Below, in pieces: positions 1 to 11,309 of a DNA stretch of 64,000 bases. How positions within the stretch are numbered: the first letter of the stretch is position 1; each line of letters begins with the position of its first letter. Made by a program: the position numbers and the translations under genes. Source of the DNA: Paramacrobiotus metropolitanus (taxonomy: Eukaryota > Tardigrada > Eutardigrada > Parachela > Macrobiotidae); assembly GCF_019649055.1 (NCBI RefSeq), contig NW_026570335.1, positions 1-64,000 on the forward strand, in the 5' to 3' direction. Under the pieces are notes generated by a model. It saw only the letters and a list, made by a program, of their open reading frames with translations, did no database searches and was not told the origin of the DNA.

Positions 1-1851
1 TTTGAAATTTGAAATTTGAGATTTTAATGGTGCTCTGAAATTTAAACAGCTACCAATGCAGATTTTGATTAAATTTGAAATTTAAATTATCATATAAATT
101 TCGAGATTTTAATGATGCTCTGAAATTTAAAAGCAACAGCTATCCAATGCAGATTTTAGTAATTTTGAAATTTGAAATTTAAAATTTTGAGATTTAATGG
201 TGCTCTGAAATTTACAAGCAACAGTTATCCAATGCAGATTTTGATTAAATTTGATATTTGAAATTTTCATATAAATTTCGAGATCTTAGTGATGCTCTGA
301 AATTAAAAAAAAACAACAGCATCTCGCAGCAGATTTTAGTAATTTTAAATTTGAAATTTCGAGATTTTAATGGTGCTCTGAAATTTAAAAGCAACAGCCA
401 TCGCAGCAGATTTTAGTAATTTTGAAATTTGAAAATTAAAAATTGAGATTAATGAAAAATGGTGATTTGAAAATTACAAGCAACAGTTATCCAATGCAGA
501 TTTTGATTAAATTTGATACTTGAAATTTTCATAAATTTCGAGATTTAATGATGCTCTGAAATTTAAAACAACAGCTATCCTGCGCAGATTTTAGTAATTT
601 TCAAACTTGAAATTTCGAGATTTTAATGGTGCTCTGAAATTTACAAGCAACAGTTATCCAATGCAGATTTTGATTAAATTTGATATTTGAAATTTTCATA
701 TAAATTTCGAGATCTTAGTGATGCTCTGAAATTTAAAAGCAACAGCTTACCGCAGCAGATTTTAGTAATTTTGAAATTTGAAATTTAAAAATTCGAGATT
801 AATGGTGCTCTAAAAATTACAAGCAACAGTTATCCAATGCAGATTTTGATTAAATTTGATATTTGAAATTTTCATATAAATTTCGAGATTTTAATGATGC
901 TCTGAAATTAAAAAACAACAGCTTTCGCAGCAGATTTTAGTAATTTTGAAATTTGAAATTTCGAGATTTTAATAGTGCTCTGAAATTTAAAGCAACAGCC
1001 ATCGCAGAGAATTTAGTAATTTTGAAATTTGAAATTTAAAAAATTCGAGATTAATGGTGCTCTGAAAATTACAAGCAACAGTTTCACAATGCAGATTTTG
1101 ATTAAATTTGATATTTGAAATTTTCATATAAATTTCGAGATTTTAATGATGCTCTGAAATTTAAAAGCAACAGCTATCGAATGCAGATTTTGATTAAATT
1201 TGAACTTGAAATTTCACATAAACTTCGAGATTTTAATGATGCTCTGAAATTTAAAAGCAACAGCTATCCAATGCAGATTTTAGTAATTTTGAAATTTGAA
1301 ATTTAAAAATTGAGATTTTAATGGTGCTCTGAAAATTACAAAGCAACAGCTATCCAATGCAGAATTTGATTAAATTTGAAATTTAAAATTATCATATAAA
1401 TTTCGAGATTTTAATGATGCTCTGAAATTTAAAAGCAACAGCTATCCAATGCAGATTTTAGTAATTTTGAAATTTGAAATTTAAAATTTTTAGATTTAAT
1501 GGTGCTCTGAAATTTACAAGCAACAGCTATCGAATGCAGATTTTGATTAAATTTGATATTTGAAATTTTCATATAAATTTCGAGATTTTAATGATGCTCT
1601 GAAATTTAAAAGCAACAGCTATCCAATGCAGATTTTAGTAATTTTGAAATTTGAAATTTAAAAATTCGAGATTTAATGGTGCTCTGAAAATTACAAGCAA
1701 CAGTTATCCAATGCAGATTTTGATTAAATTTGATATTTGAAATTTTCATATAAATTTCGAGATCTTAGTGATGCTCTGAAATTAAAACAACAAATACTGC
1801 AGCAGATTTTAGTAGTTTTTAAACATGAATTTTCGAGATTTTATAATTTAA

Positions 1852-1880
1852 TGCTGCGGTAAGCAACAGCTACCGCAGCA
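1852..1880. repeat. Snap-back inverted repeat replacing part of a monomer, copy A
   Basis: TGCTGCGGTA (1,852-1,861) and TACCGCAGCA (1,871-1,880) are perfect 10-bp inverted arms around the 9-base loop AGCAACAGC. The right arm is ordinary monomer sequence, the TACCGCAGCAG box. The left arm occupies the place where CTGAAATTTAAA normally stands, so a reverse-complement copy of the box has been written upstream of it. The host monomer also carries AAACATGAATTTTCGAG and ATAATTTAATG. Confidence 0.85.
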
Positions 1881-3994
1881 GATTTTAGTAATTTTGAAAT
1901 TTGAAAATTTAAAAATTCGAGATTAATGTGCTCTAAAATTACAAGCAACAGTTATCCAATGCAGATTTTGATTAAATTTGATATTTGAAATTTTCATATA
2001 ATTTTCGAGATTTAAGTGATGCTCTGAAATTTAAAAACAACAGCTCTCGCAGCAGATTTTAGTAATTTTCAAACTTGAAATTTCGAGATTTTAATGGTGC
2101 TCTGAAATTTACAAGCAACAGCTATCGAATGCAGATTTTGATTAAATTTGAAATTTGAAATTTTCATATAAACTTCGAGATTTTAATGATGCTCTGAAAT
2201 TTTAAAAGCAACAGCTATCCAATGCAGATTTTAGTAATTTTGAAATTTGAAATTTAAAAATTCGAGATATAATGGTGCTCTGAAAATTACAAGCAACAGT
2301 TATCCAATGCAGAATTTGATTAAATTTGAAATTTAAAATTATCATATAAATTTCGAGATTTTAATGATGCTCTGAAATTTAAAAGCAACAGCTATCCAAT
2401 GCAGATTTTAGTAATTTTGAAATTTGAAATTTAAAATTTTTAGATTTAATGGTGCTCTGAAATTTACAAGCAACAGTTATCCAATGCAGATTTTGATTAA
2501 ATTTGATATTTGAAATTTTCATATAAATTTCGAGATCTTAGTGATGCTCTGAAATTAAAAAACAACAGCTTCTCGCAGCAGATTTTAGTAGTTTTTAAAC
2601 ATGAAATTTCGAGATTTTAATAGTGCTCTGAAATTTAAAAGCAACAGCTTACCGCAGCAGATTTTAGTAATTTTGAAATTTGAAATTTAAAAATTCGAGA
2701 TTAATGGTGCTCTAAAAATTACAAAGCAACAGTTATCCAATGCAGATTTTGATTAAATTTGATATTTGAAATTTTCTTATAATTTTCGAGATTTAAGTGA
2801 TGCTCTGAAATTTAAAAACAACAGCTTCCCGCAGCAGATTTTAGTAATTTTCAAACTTGAAATTTCGAGATTTTAATGGTGCTCTGAAATTTACAAGCAA
2901 CAGCTATCGAATGCAGATTTTGATTAAATTTGAAATTTGAAATTTTCATATAAACTTCGAGATTTTAATGATGCTCTGAAATTTAAAAGCAACAGCTATC
3001 CAATGCAGATTTTAGTAATTTTGAAATTTGAAATTTAAAAATTCGAGATATAATGGTGCTCTGAAAATTACAAGCAACAGTTATCCAATGCCGATTTTGA
3101 TTAAATTTGATATTTGAAATTTTCATATAATTTTCGAGATTTTAATGGTGCTCTGAAATTTAAAAGCAACAGCTTCCCGCAGGAGATTTTAGTTGTTTTT
3201 AAACATGAAATTTCGAGATTTTAATAGTGCTCTGAAATTTAAAAGAACAGCTATCGCAGCAGATTTTAGTAATTTTGAAATTTGAAATTAAAAATTGAGA
3301 TTAATGGTGCTCTAAAAATTACAAGCAACAGTTATCCAATGCAGATTTTGATTAAATTTGATATTTGAAATTTTCATATAATTTTCGAGATTTAAGTGAT
3401 GCTCTGAAATTTAAAAACAACAGCTTCCGCAGCAGATTTTAGTAATTTTCAAACTTGAAATTTCGAGATTTTAATGGTGCTCTGAAATTTACAAGCAACA
3501 GCTATCGAATGCAGATTTTGATTAAATTTGAAATTTGAAATTTTCATATAAACTTCGAGATTTTAATGATGCTCTGAAATTTAAAAGCAACAGCTATCCA
3601 ATGCAGATTTTGATTAAATTTGATATTTGAAATTTTCATATAAATTTCGAGATTTTAATGATGCTCTGAAATTTAAAACAACAGCTTCCCGCAGCAGATT
3701 TTAGTAATTTTCAAACTTGAAATTTCGAGATTTTAATGATGCTCTGAAATTTACAAGCAACAGCTATCGAATGCAGATTTTGATTAAATTTGGAATTTGA
3801 AATTTTCATATAAACTAAGAGATTTTAATGGTGCTCTGAAAATTACAAGCAACAGTTATCCAATGCAGATTTTGATTAAATTTGATATTTGAAATTTTCA
3901 TATAATTTTCGAGATTTTAATGGTGCTCTGAAATTTAAAAGCAACAGCTTCCCGCAGGAGATTTTAGTAATTTTAAATTTGAAATTTAAAATTT

Positions 3995-4168
3995 CGAGAT
4001 TTTAATGGTGCTTAGAAATTAACAAGCAAGAGCTTTTTGCAGCAAATTTCAGTAAAATTTTAAACCTGAAATTTTTATCCGGAATTTAAGATTTTAGTTG
4101 TTTTTTTCAATTTACAAACAAATGCAGATTTTAATTAAATTTGACATCTGAAATTTTCATATAAATTT
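3995..4168 (+). repeat. Divergent landmark dimer, copy 1 (174 bp)
   Basis: This is an S-like plus L-like pair that is much more diverged than its neighbours. The S-like half reads AACAAGCAAGAGCTTTTTGC and ends AACCTGAAATTTTTATC. The L-like half starts CGGAATTTAAGATTTTAGTTG, with a T-run in place of the CTCTGAAA motif, then ACAAACAAATGCAG and a normal L tail. It follows a GCAGGAG-type S monomer, as do the other copies. Downstream at about 4,310 is the shortened L tail GATTAAATTTTAAATTTCGAG. Confidence 0.85.
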
Positions 4169-5450
4169 CGAGATTTTAATGGTGCTTTGAAATTTAAAAG
4201 CAACAGCTTCCCGCAGCAGATTTTAGTAATTTTGAAATTTGAAATTTAAAATTTCGAGATTTTAATGGTGCTCTGAAATTTACAAGCAACAGCTATCCAA
4301 TGCAGATTTTGATTAAATTTTAAATTTCGAGATTTTAATGGTGCTCTGAAATTTACAAAGCAACAGCTACCGAATGCAGATTTTGATTAAATTTGAAATT
4401 TGAAATTTTCATATAAATTTCGAGATTTTAATGATGCTCTGAAATTTAAAAGCAACAGCTATCCAATGCAGATTTTAGTAATTTTGAAATTTGAAATTTA
4501 AAATTTCGAGATTTAATGGTGCTCTGAAAATTACAAGCAACAGTTATCCAATGCAGAATTTGATTAAATTTGAAATTTAAATTACATAAATTTCGAGATT
4601 TTAATGATGCTCTGAAATTTAAAAGCAACAGCTATCCAATGCAGATTTTAGTAATTTTGAAATTTGAAATTTAAAATTCGAGATTTAATGGTGCTCTGAA
4701 ATTTACAAGCAACAGTTATCCAATGCAGATTTTGATTAAATTTGATATTTGAAATTTTCATATAAATTTCGAGATCTTAGTGATGCTCTGAAATTTAAAA
4801 AAACAACAGCTCGCAGCAGATTTTAGTAGTTTTAAACATGAAATTTCGAGATTTTAATAGTGCTCTGAAATTTAAAAGCAACAGCTTACCGCAGCAGATT
4901 TTAGTAATTTTGAAATTTGAAATTTAAAAATTCGAGATTAATGGTGCTCTAAAAATTACAAGCAACAGTTATCCAATGCAGATTTTGATTAAATTTGATA
5001 TTTGAAATTTTCATATAATTTTCGAGATTTAAGATGCTCTGAAATTTAAAAACAACAGCTTCCCGCAGATTTTAGTAATTTTCAAACTTGAAATTTCGAG
5101 ATTTTAATGGTGCTCTGAAATTTACAAGCAACAGCTATCGAATGCAGATTTTGATTAAATTTGAAATTTGAAATTTTCATATAAACTTCGAGATTTTAAT
5201 GATGCTCTGAAATTTAAAAGCAACAGCTATCCAATGCAGATTTTAGTAATTTTGAAATTTGAAATTTAAAAATTCGAGATATAATGGTGCTCTGAAAATT
5301 ACAAGCAACAGTTATCCAATGCAGATTTTGATTAAATTTGATATTTGAAATTTTCATATAATTTTCGAGATTTTAATGGTGCTCTGAAATTTAAAAGCAA
5401 CAGCTTCCCGCAGGAGATTTTAGTAATTTTAAATTTGAAATTTAAAATTT

Positions 5451-5624
5451 CGAGATTTTAATGGTGCTCTGAAATTAACAAGCAAGAGCTTTTTGCAGCA
5501 AATTTCAGTAAAATTTTAAACCTGAAATTTTTATCCGGAATTTAAGATTTTAGTTGTTTTTTTCAATTTACAAGCAAATGCAGATTTTAATTAAATTTGA
5601 AATTTAAAATTATCATATAAATTT
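5451..5624 (+). repeat. Divergent landmark dimer, copy 2 (174 bp)
   Basis: It has the same AGCAAGAGC / TTATCCGG / GTTGTTTTTTTC signature as copy 1 and lies 1,456 bp downstream of it. Its L-like half ends in AATTTAAAATTATCATATAAATTT, the subarray I tail variant, and the shortened L tail seen after copy 1 is absent. A recombination point therefore lies within or just after the dimer. Confidence 0.85.
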
Positions 5625-6416
5625 CGAGATTTTAATGATGCTCTGAAATTTAAAAGCAACAGCTATCCAATGCAGATTTTAGTAATTTTGAAATTTGAAA
5701 TTTAAAAATTCGAGATTTAATGGTGCTCTGAAAATTACAAGCAACAGTTATCCAATGCAGATTTTGATTAAATTTGATATTTGAAATTTTCATATAAATT
5801 TCGAGATCTTATGATGCTCTGAAATTTAAAGAACAACAGCTTCTCGCAGCAGATTTTAGTAGTTTTCAAACATGAAATTTCGAGATTTTAATGGTGCTCT
5901 GAAATTTAAAAGCAACAGCTTACCAACGCAGATTTTAGTAATTTTGAAATTTGAAATTTAAAAATTCGAGATTAATGGTGCTCTGAAAATTACAAAGCAA
6001 CAGTTATCCAATGCAGATTTTGATTAAATTTGATATTTGAAATTTTCATATAAATTTCGAGATCTTAGTGATGCTCTGAAATTAAAAACAACAGTTTCTC
6101 GCAGCAGATTTTAGTAGTTTTTAAACATGAATTTTCGAGATTTTAATAGTGCTCTGAAATTTAAAAGCAACAGCTTAACGCAGCAGATTTTAGTAATTTT
6201 GAAATTTGAAATTTAAAAATTCGAGATTAATGGTGCTCTAAAAATTACAAGCAACAGTTTGCCAATGCAGATTTCGATTAAATTTGATATTTGAAATTTT
6301 CATATAAATTTCGAGATCTTAGTGATGCTCTGAAATTAAAAAACAACAGTTTCTCGCAGCAGATTTTAGTAGTTTTTAAACATGAATTTTCGAGATTTTA
6401 ATAGTGCTCTGCTGAT

Positions 6417-6440
6417 TGCGGTAAGCAACAGCTTACCGCA
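6417..6440. repeat. Snap-back inverted repeat replacing part of a monomer, copy B
   Basis: TGCGGTAAG (6,417-6,425) and CTTACCGCA (6,432-6,440) are perfect 9-bp arms around the loop CAACAG. CTGC at 6,409-6,412 can also pair with GCAG at 6,441-6,444 across a 4-base bulge, TGAT. As in copy A, the usual CTGAAATTTAAA segment is missing and a reverse complement of the CCGCAG box has replaced it. The upstream S tail is also AAACATGAATTTT. The two copies probably share an origin but differ at the left breakpoint. Confidence 0.85.
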
Positions 6441-7001
6441 GCAGATTTTAGTAATTTTGAAATTTGAAAATTAAAAAATTCGAGATGGTGCTCTAAAAAT
6501 TACAAGCAATAGTTATCCATTGCAGATTTTGATTAAATTTGATATTTGAAATTTTCATATAATTTTCGAGATTTAAGTGATGCTCTGAAATTTAAAAACA
6601 ACAGCTTCCCGCAGCAGATTTTAGTAATTTTCAAACTTGAAATTTCGAGATTTTAATGGTGCTCTGAAATTTACAAGCAACAGCTATCGAATGCAGATTT
6701 TGATTAAATTTGAAATTTGAAATTTTCATATAAACTTCGAGATTTTAATGATGCTCTGAAATTTAAAAGCAACAGCTATCCAATGCAGATTTTAGTAATT
6801 TTGAAATTTGAAATTTAAAAATTCGAGATATAATGGTGCTCTGAAAATTACAAGCAACAGTTATCCAATGCAGAATTTGATTAAATTTGAAATTTAAAAT
6901 TATCATATAAATTTCGAGATTTTAATGATGCTCTGAAATTTAAAAGCAACAGCTATCCAATGCAGATTTTAGTAATTTTGAAATTTGAAATTTAAAATTT
7001 T

Positions 7002-8290
7002 TAGATTTAATGGTGCTCTGAAATTTACAAGCAACAGTTATCCAATGCAGATCTTGATTAAATTTGATATTTGAAATTTTCATATAAATTTCGAGATTTT
7101 AATGGTGCTCTGAAATTTAAAAGCAACAGCTTCCCGCAGAAGATTTTAGTTGTTTTTAAACATGAAATTTCGAGATTTTAATAGTGCTCTGAAACTTAAA
7201 AGCAACAGCTTACCGCAGCAGATTTTAGTAATTTTGAAATTTGAAATTTAAAAATTCGAGATTAATGGTGCTCTGAAAATTACAAGCAACAGTTATCCAA
7301 TGCAGAATTTGATTAAATTTGAAATTTAAAATTATCATATAAATTTCGAGATTTTAATGATGCTCTGAAATTTAAAAGCAACAGCTATCCAATGCAGATT
7401 TTAGTAATTTTGAAATTTGAAATTTAAAATTTTTAGATTTAATGGTGCTCTGAAATTTACAAGCAACAGTTATCCAATGCAGATTTTGATTAAATTTGAT
7501 ATTTGAAATTTTCATATAATTTTCGAGATTTTAATGGTGCTCTGAAATTTAAAAGCAACAGCTTCCCGCAGGAGATTTTAGTTGTTTTTAAACATGAAAT
7601 TTCGAGATTTTAATAGTGCTCTGAAACTTAAAAGCAACAGCTTACCGCAGCAGATTTTAGTAATTTTGAAATTTGAAATTTAAAAATTCGAGATTAATGG
7701 TGCTCTAAAAATTACAAGCAACAGCTATCGAATGCAGATTTTGATTAAATTTGAAATTTGAAATTTTCATATAAACTTCGAGATTTTAATGATGCTCTGA
7801 AATTTAAAAGCAACAGCTATCCAATGCAGATTTTAGTAATTTTGAAATTTGAAATTTAAAAATTCGAGATATAATGGTGCTCTGAAAATTACAAGCAACA
7901 GTTATCCAATGCAGATTTTGATTAAATTTGATATTTGAAATTTTCATATAATTTTCGAGATTTTAATGATGCTCTGAAATTTAAAAGCAACAGCTTCGCA
8001 GCAGATTTTAGTAGTTTTTAAACATGAAATTTCGAGATTTTAATAGTGCTCTGAAACTTAAAAGCAACAGCTTACCGCAGCAGATTTTAGTAATTTTGAA
8101 ATTTGAAATTTAAAAATTTGAGATTAATGGTGCTCTAAAAATTACAAGCAACCGTTATCCAATGCTGATTTTGATTAAATTTGATATTTGAAATTTTCAT
8201 ATAATTTTCGAGATTTAAGTGATGCTCTGAAATTTAAAAACAACAGCTTCCCGCAGCAGATTTTAGTAATTTTCAAACTTGAAATTTCGA
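7002..8290. repeat. Three tandem ~430 bp five-monomer units
   Basis: Three consecutive units of about 430 bp are tagged by the rare spelling GAAACTTAAAAG at 7,191, 7,623 and 8,053 (spacings 432 and 430). The first two units also begin with the junction variant TAGATTTAATGG at 7,002 and 7,434. They share GATTTTAGTTGTTTTTAAACATG in their third monomer. The fifth monomer differs between units: one has the GCAGAATTTG L tail and the next has the CATATAAACTT L tail. Exchange therefore did not homogenise whole units. The end coordinate is approximate. Confidence 0.7.
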
Positions 8291-8910
8291 GATTTTAATG
8301 GTGCTCTGAAATTTACAAGCAACAGCTATCGAATGCAGATTTTGATTAAATTAGAAATTTGAAATTTGAAATTTTCATATAAACTTCGAGATTTTAATGA
8401 TGCTCTGAAATTTAAAAGCAACAGCTATCCAATGCAGATTTTGATTAAATTTGATATTTGAAATTTTCATATAATTTTCGAGATTTCAGTGATGCTCTGA
8501 AATTTAAAAACAACAGCTTCCCGCGGCAGATTTTAGTAATTTTCAAACTTGAAATTTCGAGATTTTAATGGTGCTCTGAAATTTACAAGCAACAGCTATC
8601 GAATGCAGATTTTGATTAAATTTGAAATTTGAAATTTTCATAAAATTAAGAGATTTTAATGATGCTCTGAAATTTAAAAGCAACAGCTATCCAATGCAGA
8701 TTTTAGTAATTTTGAAATTTGAAATTTAAAAATTCGAGATATAATGGTGCTCTGAAAATTACAAGCAACAGTTATCCAATGCAGATTTTGATTAAATTTG
8801 ATATTTGAAATTTTCATATAATTTTCGAGATTTTAATGGTGCTCTGAAATTTAAAAGCAACAGCTTCCCGCAGGAGATTTTAGTAATTTTAAATTTGAAA
8901 TTTGAAATTT

Positions 8911-9084
8911 CGAGATTTTAATGGTGCTCTGAAATTAACAAGCAAGAGCTTTTTGCAGCAAATTTCAGTAAAATTATAAACCTGGAATTTTTATCCGGAA
9001 TTTAAGATTTTAGTTGTTTTTTTCAATTTACAAGCAAATGCAGATTTTAATTAAATTTGAAATCTGAAATTTTCATATAAATTT
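8911..9084 (+). repeat. Divergent landmark dimer, copy 3 (174 bp)
   Basis: It lies 3,460 bp after copy 2 and has the same signature, with AAAATTATAAACCTGGAATTT replacing copy 1's AAAATTTTAAACCTGAAATTT. Like copy 1 it is followed about 290 bp later by the shortened L tail (near 9,230) and a GCTACCGAATGCAG box. Copies 1 and 3 therefore share a longer block of about 440 bp. Confidence 0.85.
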
Positions 9085-9599
9085 CGAGATTTTAAGGGTG
9101 CTTTAAAATTTAAAAGAAACAGCTTCCCGCAGCAGATTTTAGTAATTTTGAAATTTGAAATTTAAAATTTCGAGATTTTATTGGTGCTCTGAAATTTAAA
9201 AACAACAGCTATCCAATGCAGATTTTGATTAAATTTTAAATTTCGAGATTTTAATGGTGCTCTGAAATTTACAAGCCACAGCTACCGAATGCAGATTTTG
9301 ATTAAATTTGAAATTTGAAATTTTCATATAAATTTCGAGATTTTAATGATGCTCTGAAATTTAAAAGCAACAGCTATCCAATGCAGATTTTAGTAATTTT
9401 GAAATTTGAAATTTAAAATTTCGAGATTTAATGGTGCTCTGAAAATTACAAGCAATAGTTATCCAATGCAGAATTTGATTAAATTTGAAATTTAAAATTA
9501 TCATATAAATTTCGAGATTTTAATGATGCTCTGAAATTTAAAAGCAACAGCTATCCAATGCAGATTTTAGTAATTTTGAAATTTGAAATTTAAAATTTT

Positions 9600-10457
9600 T
9601 AGATTTAATGGTGCTCTGAAATTTACAAGCAACAGTTATCCAATGCAGATTTTGATTAAATTTGATATTTGAAATTTTCATATAAATTTCGAGATCTTAG
9701 TGATGCTCTGAAATTAAAAAACAACAGCTTCTCGCAGATTTTAGTAGTTTTAAACATGAAATTTCGAGATTTTAATGGTGCTCTGAAATTTAAAAGCAAC
9801 AGCTTACCGCAGCAGATTTTAGTAATTTTGAAATTTGAAATTTAAAAATTCGAGATTTTAATGGTGCTTGAAAATTACAAGCAACAGTTATCCAATGCAG
9901 ATTTTGATTAAATTTGAAATTTGAAATTTTCATATAAATTTCGAGATTTTAATGATGCTCTGAAATTTAAAAGCAACAGCTATCCAATGCAGATTTTAGT
10001 AATTTTGAAATTTGAAATTTAAAATTTTTAGATTTAATGGTGCTCTGAAATTTACAAGCAACAGTTATCCAATGCAGATTTTGATTAAATTTGATATTTG
10101 AAATTTTCATATAAATTTCGAGATCTTAGTGATGCTCTGAAATTTAAAAACAACAGCTTCGCAGCAGATTTTAGTAGTTTTTAAACATGAAATTTCGAGA
10201 TTTTAATGGTGCTCTGAAATTTAAAAGCAACAGCTATCGCAGCAGATTTTAGTAATTTTGAAATTTGAAATTTAAAAATTCGAGATTTAATGGTGCTCTA
10301 AAATTACAAAGCAACAGTTATCCAATGCAGATTTTGATTAAATTTGATATTTGAAATTTTCATATAATTTTCGAGATTTAAGTGATGCTCTGAAATTTAA
10401 AAGCAACAGCTATCCAATGCAGATTTTAGTAATTTTGAAATTTGAAATTTAAAATTC
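9600..10457. repeat. Two tandem ~429 bp higher-order units
   Basis: The junction variant TAGATTTAATGGTGC recurs at 9,600 and 10,029, a spacing of 429 bp. Both units continue with an L91 monomer, a GATCTTAGTGATGC S79 monomer with AAACATG, an S86 monomer with CGCAGCAG, and another L monomer. This is the same five-monomer order as at 7.0-8.3 kb. The second unit differs in its fifth monomer (CTCTAAAATTACAAAG), and its end is approximate. Confidence 0.6.
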
Positions 10458-11139
10458 GAGATATAATGGTGCTCTGAAATTTACAAAGCAACAGTTATCC
10501 AATGCAGATTTTGATTAAATTTGATATTTGAAATTTTCATATAAATTTCGAGATTTAAGTGATGCTCTGAAATTTAAAAACAACAGCTTCCCGCAGCAGA
10601 TTTTAGTAATTTTCAAACTTGAAATTTCGAGATTTTAATGGTGCTCTGAAATTTACAAGCAACAGCTTCCCGCAGGAGATTTCAGTTGTTTTTAAACATG
10701 AAATTTCGAGATTTTAATAGTGCTCTGAAATTTAAAAGCAACAGCTTACCGCAGCAGATTTTAGTAATTTTGAAATTTGAAATTTAAAAATTCGAGATTA
10801 ATGGTGCTCTAAAAATTACAAGCAACAGTTATCCAATGCAGATTTTGATTAAATTTGATATTTGAAATTTTCATATAATTTTCGAGATTTTAAGTGATGC
10901 TCTGAAATTTAAAACAACAGCTTCCCAGCAGATTTTAGTAATTTTCAAACTTGAAATTTCGAGATTTTAATGGTGCTCTGAAATTTACAAGCAACAGCTA
11001 TCGAATGCAGATTTTGATTAAATTTGAAATTTGAATTTGAAATTTTCATATAATTTCGAGATTTTAATGGTGCTCTGAAATTTAAAAGGCAGCTTCCCGC
11101 AGGAGATTTTAGTAATTTTAAATTTGAAATTTGAAATTT

Positions 11140-11309
11140 CGAGATTTTAATGGTGCTCTGAAATTTAACAAGCAACAGCTTTTGCAGCAGATTTTAGTAA
11201 AATTATAAACTGGAATTTTATCCGAATTTAAGATTTTAGTTGTTTTTCAAATTTACAAGCAAATGCAGATCTTAATCAAATTTGAAATTTGAAATTTTCA
11301 TATAAATTT
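11140..11309 (+). repeat. Divergent landmark dimer, copy 4 (170 bp, partly converted)
   Basis: It lies 2,229 bp after copy 3. The S-like half has moved toward the standard monomer (AGCAACAGC and GCAGATTTTAG replace AGCAAGAGC and GCAAATTTCAG) but keeps TAAAATTATAAACTGG. It is 4 bp shorter than the other copies, and the T-run of the L-like half is reduced. This looks like partial gene conversion by neighbouring standard monomers. The shortened L tail follows near 11,455. Confidence 0.8.

Noticed and set aside
1115-1306. Plus-strand open frames (also 56,972-57,160)
   Set aside because: They also read straight through monomers; the first starts at TTG inside an L tail. They encode only repeat-derived peptide and are not conserved between neighbouring copies.
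3995-4168. Landmark dimer as a transposon insertion
   Set aside because: It aligns along its length with S and L monomers, keeps the monomer phase and has no terminal repeats or target-site duplication. It is a diverged satellite dimer.
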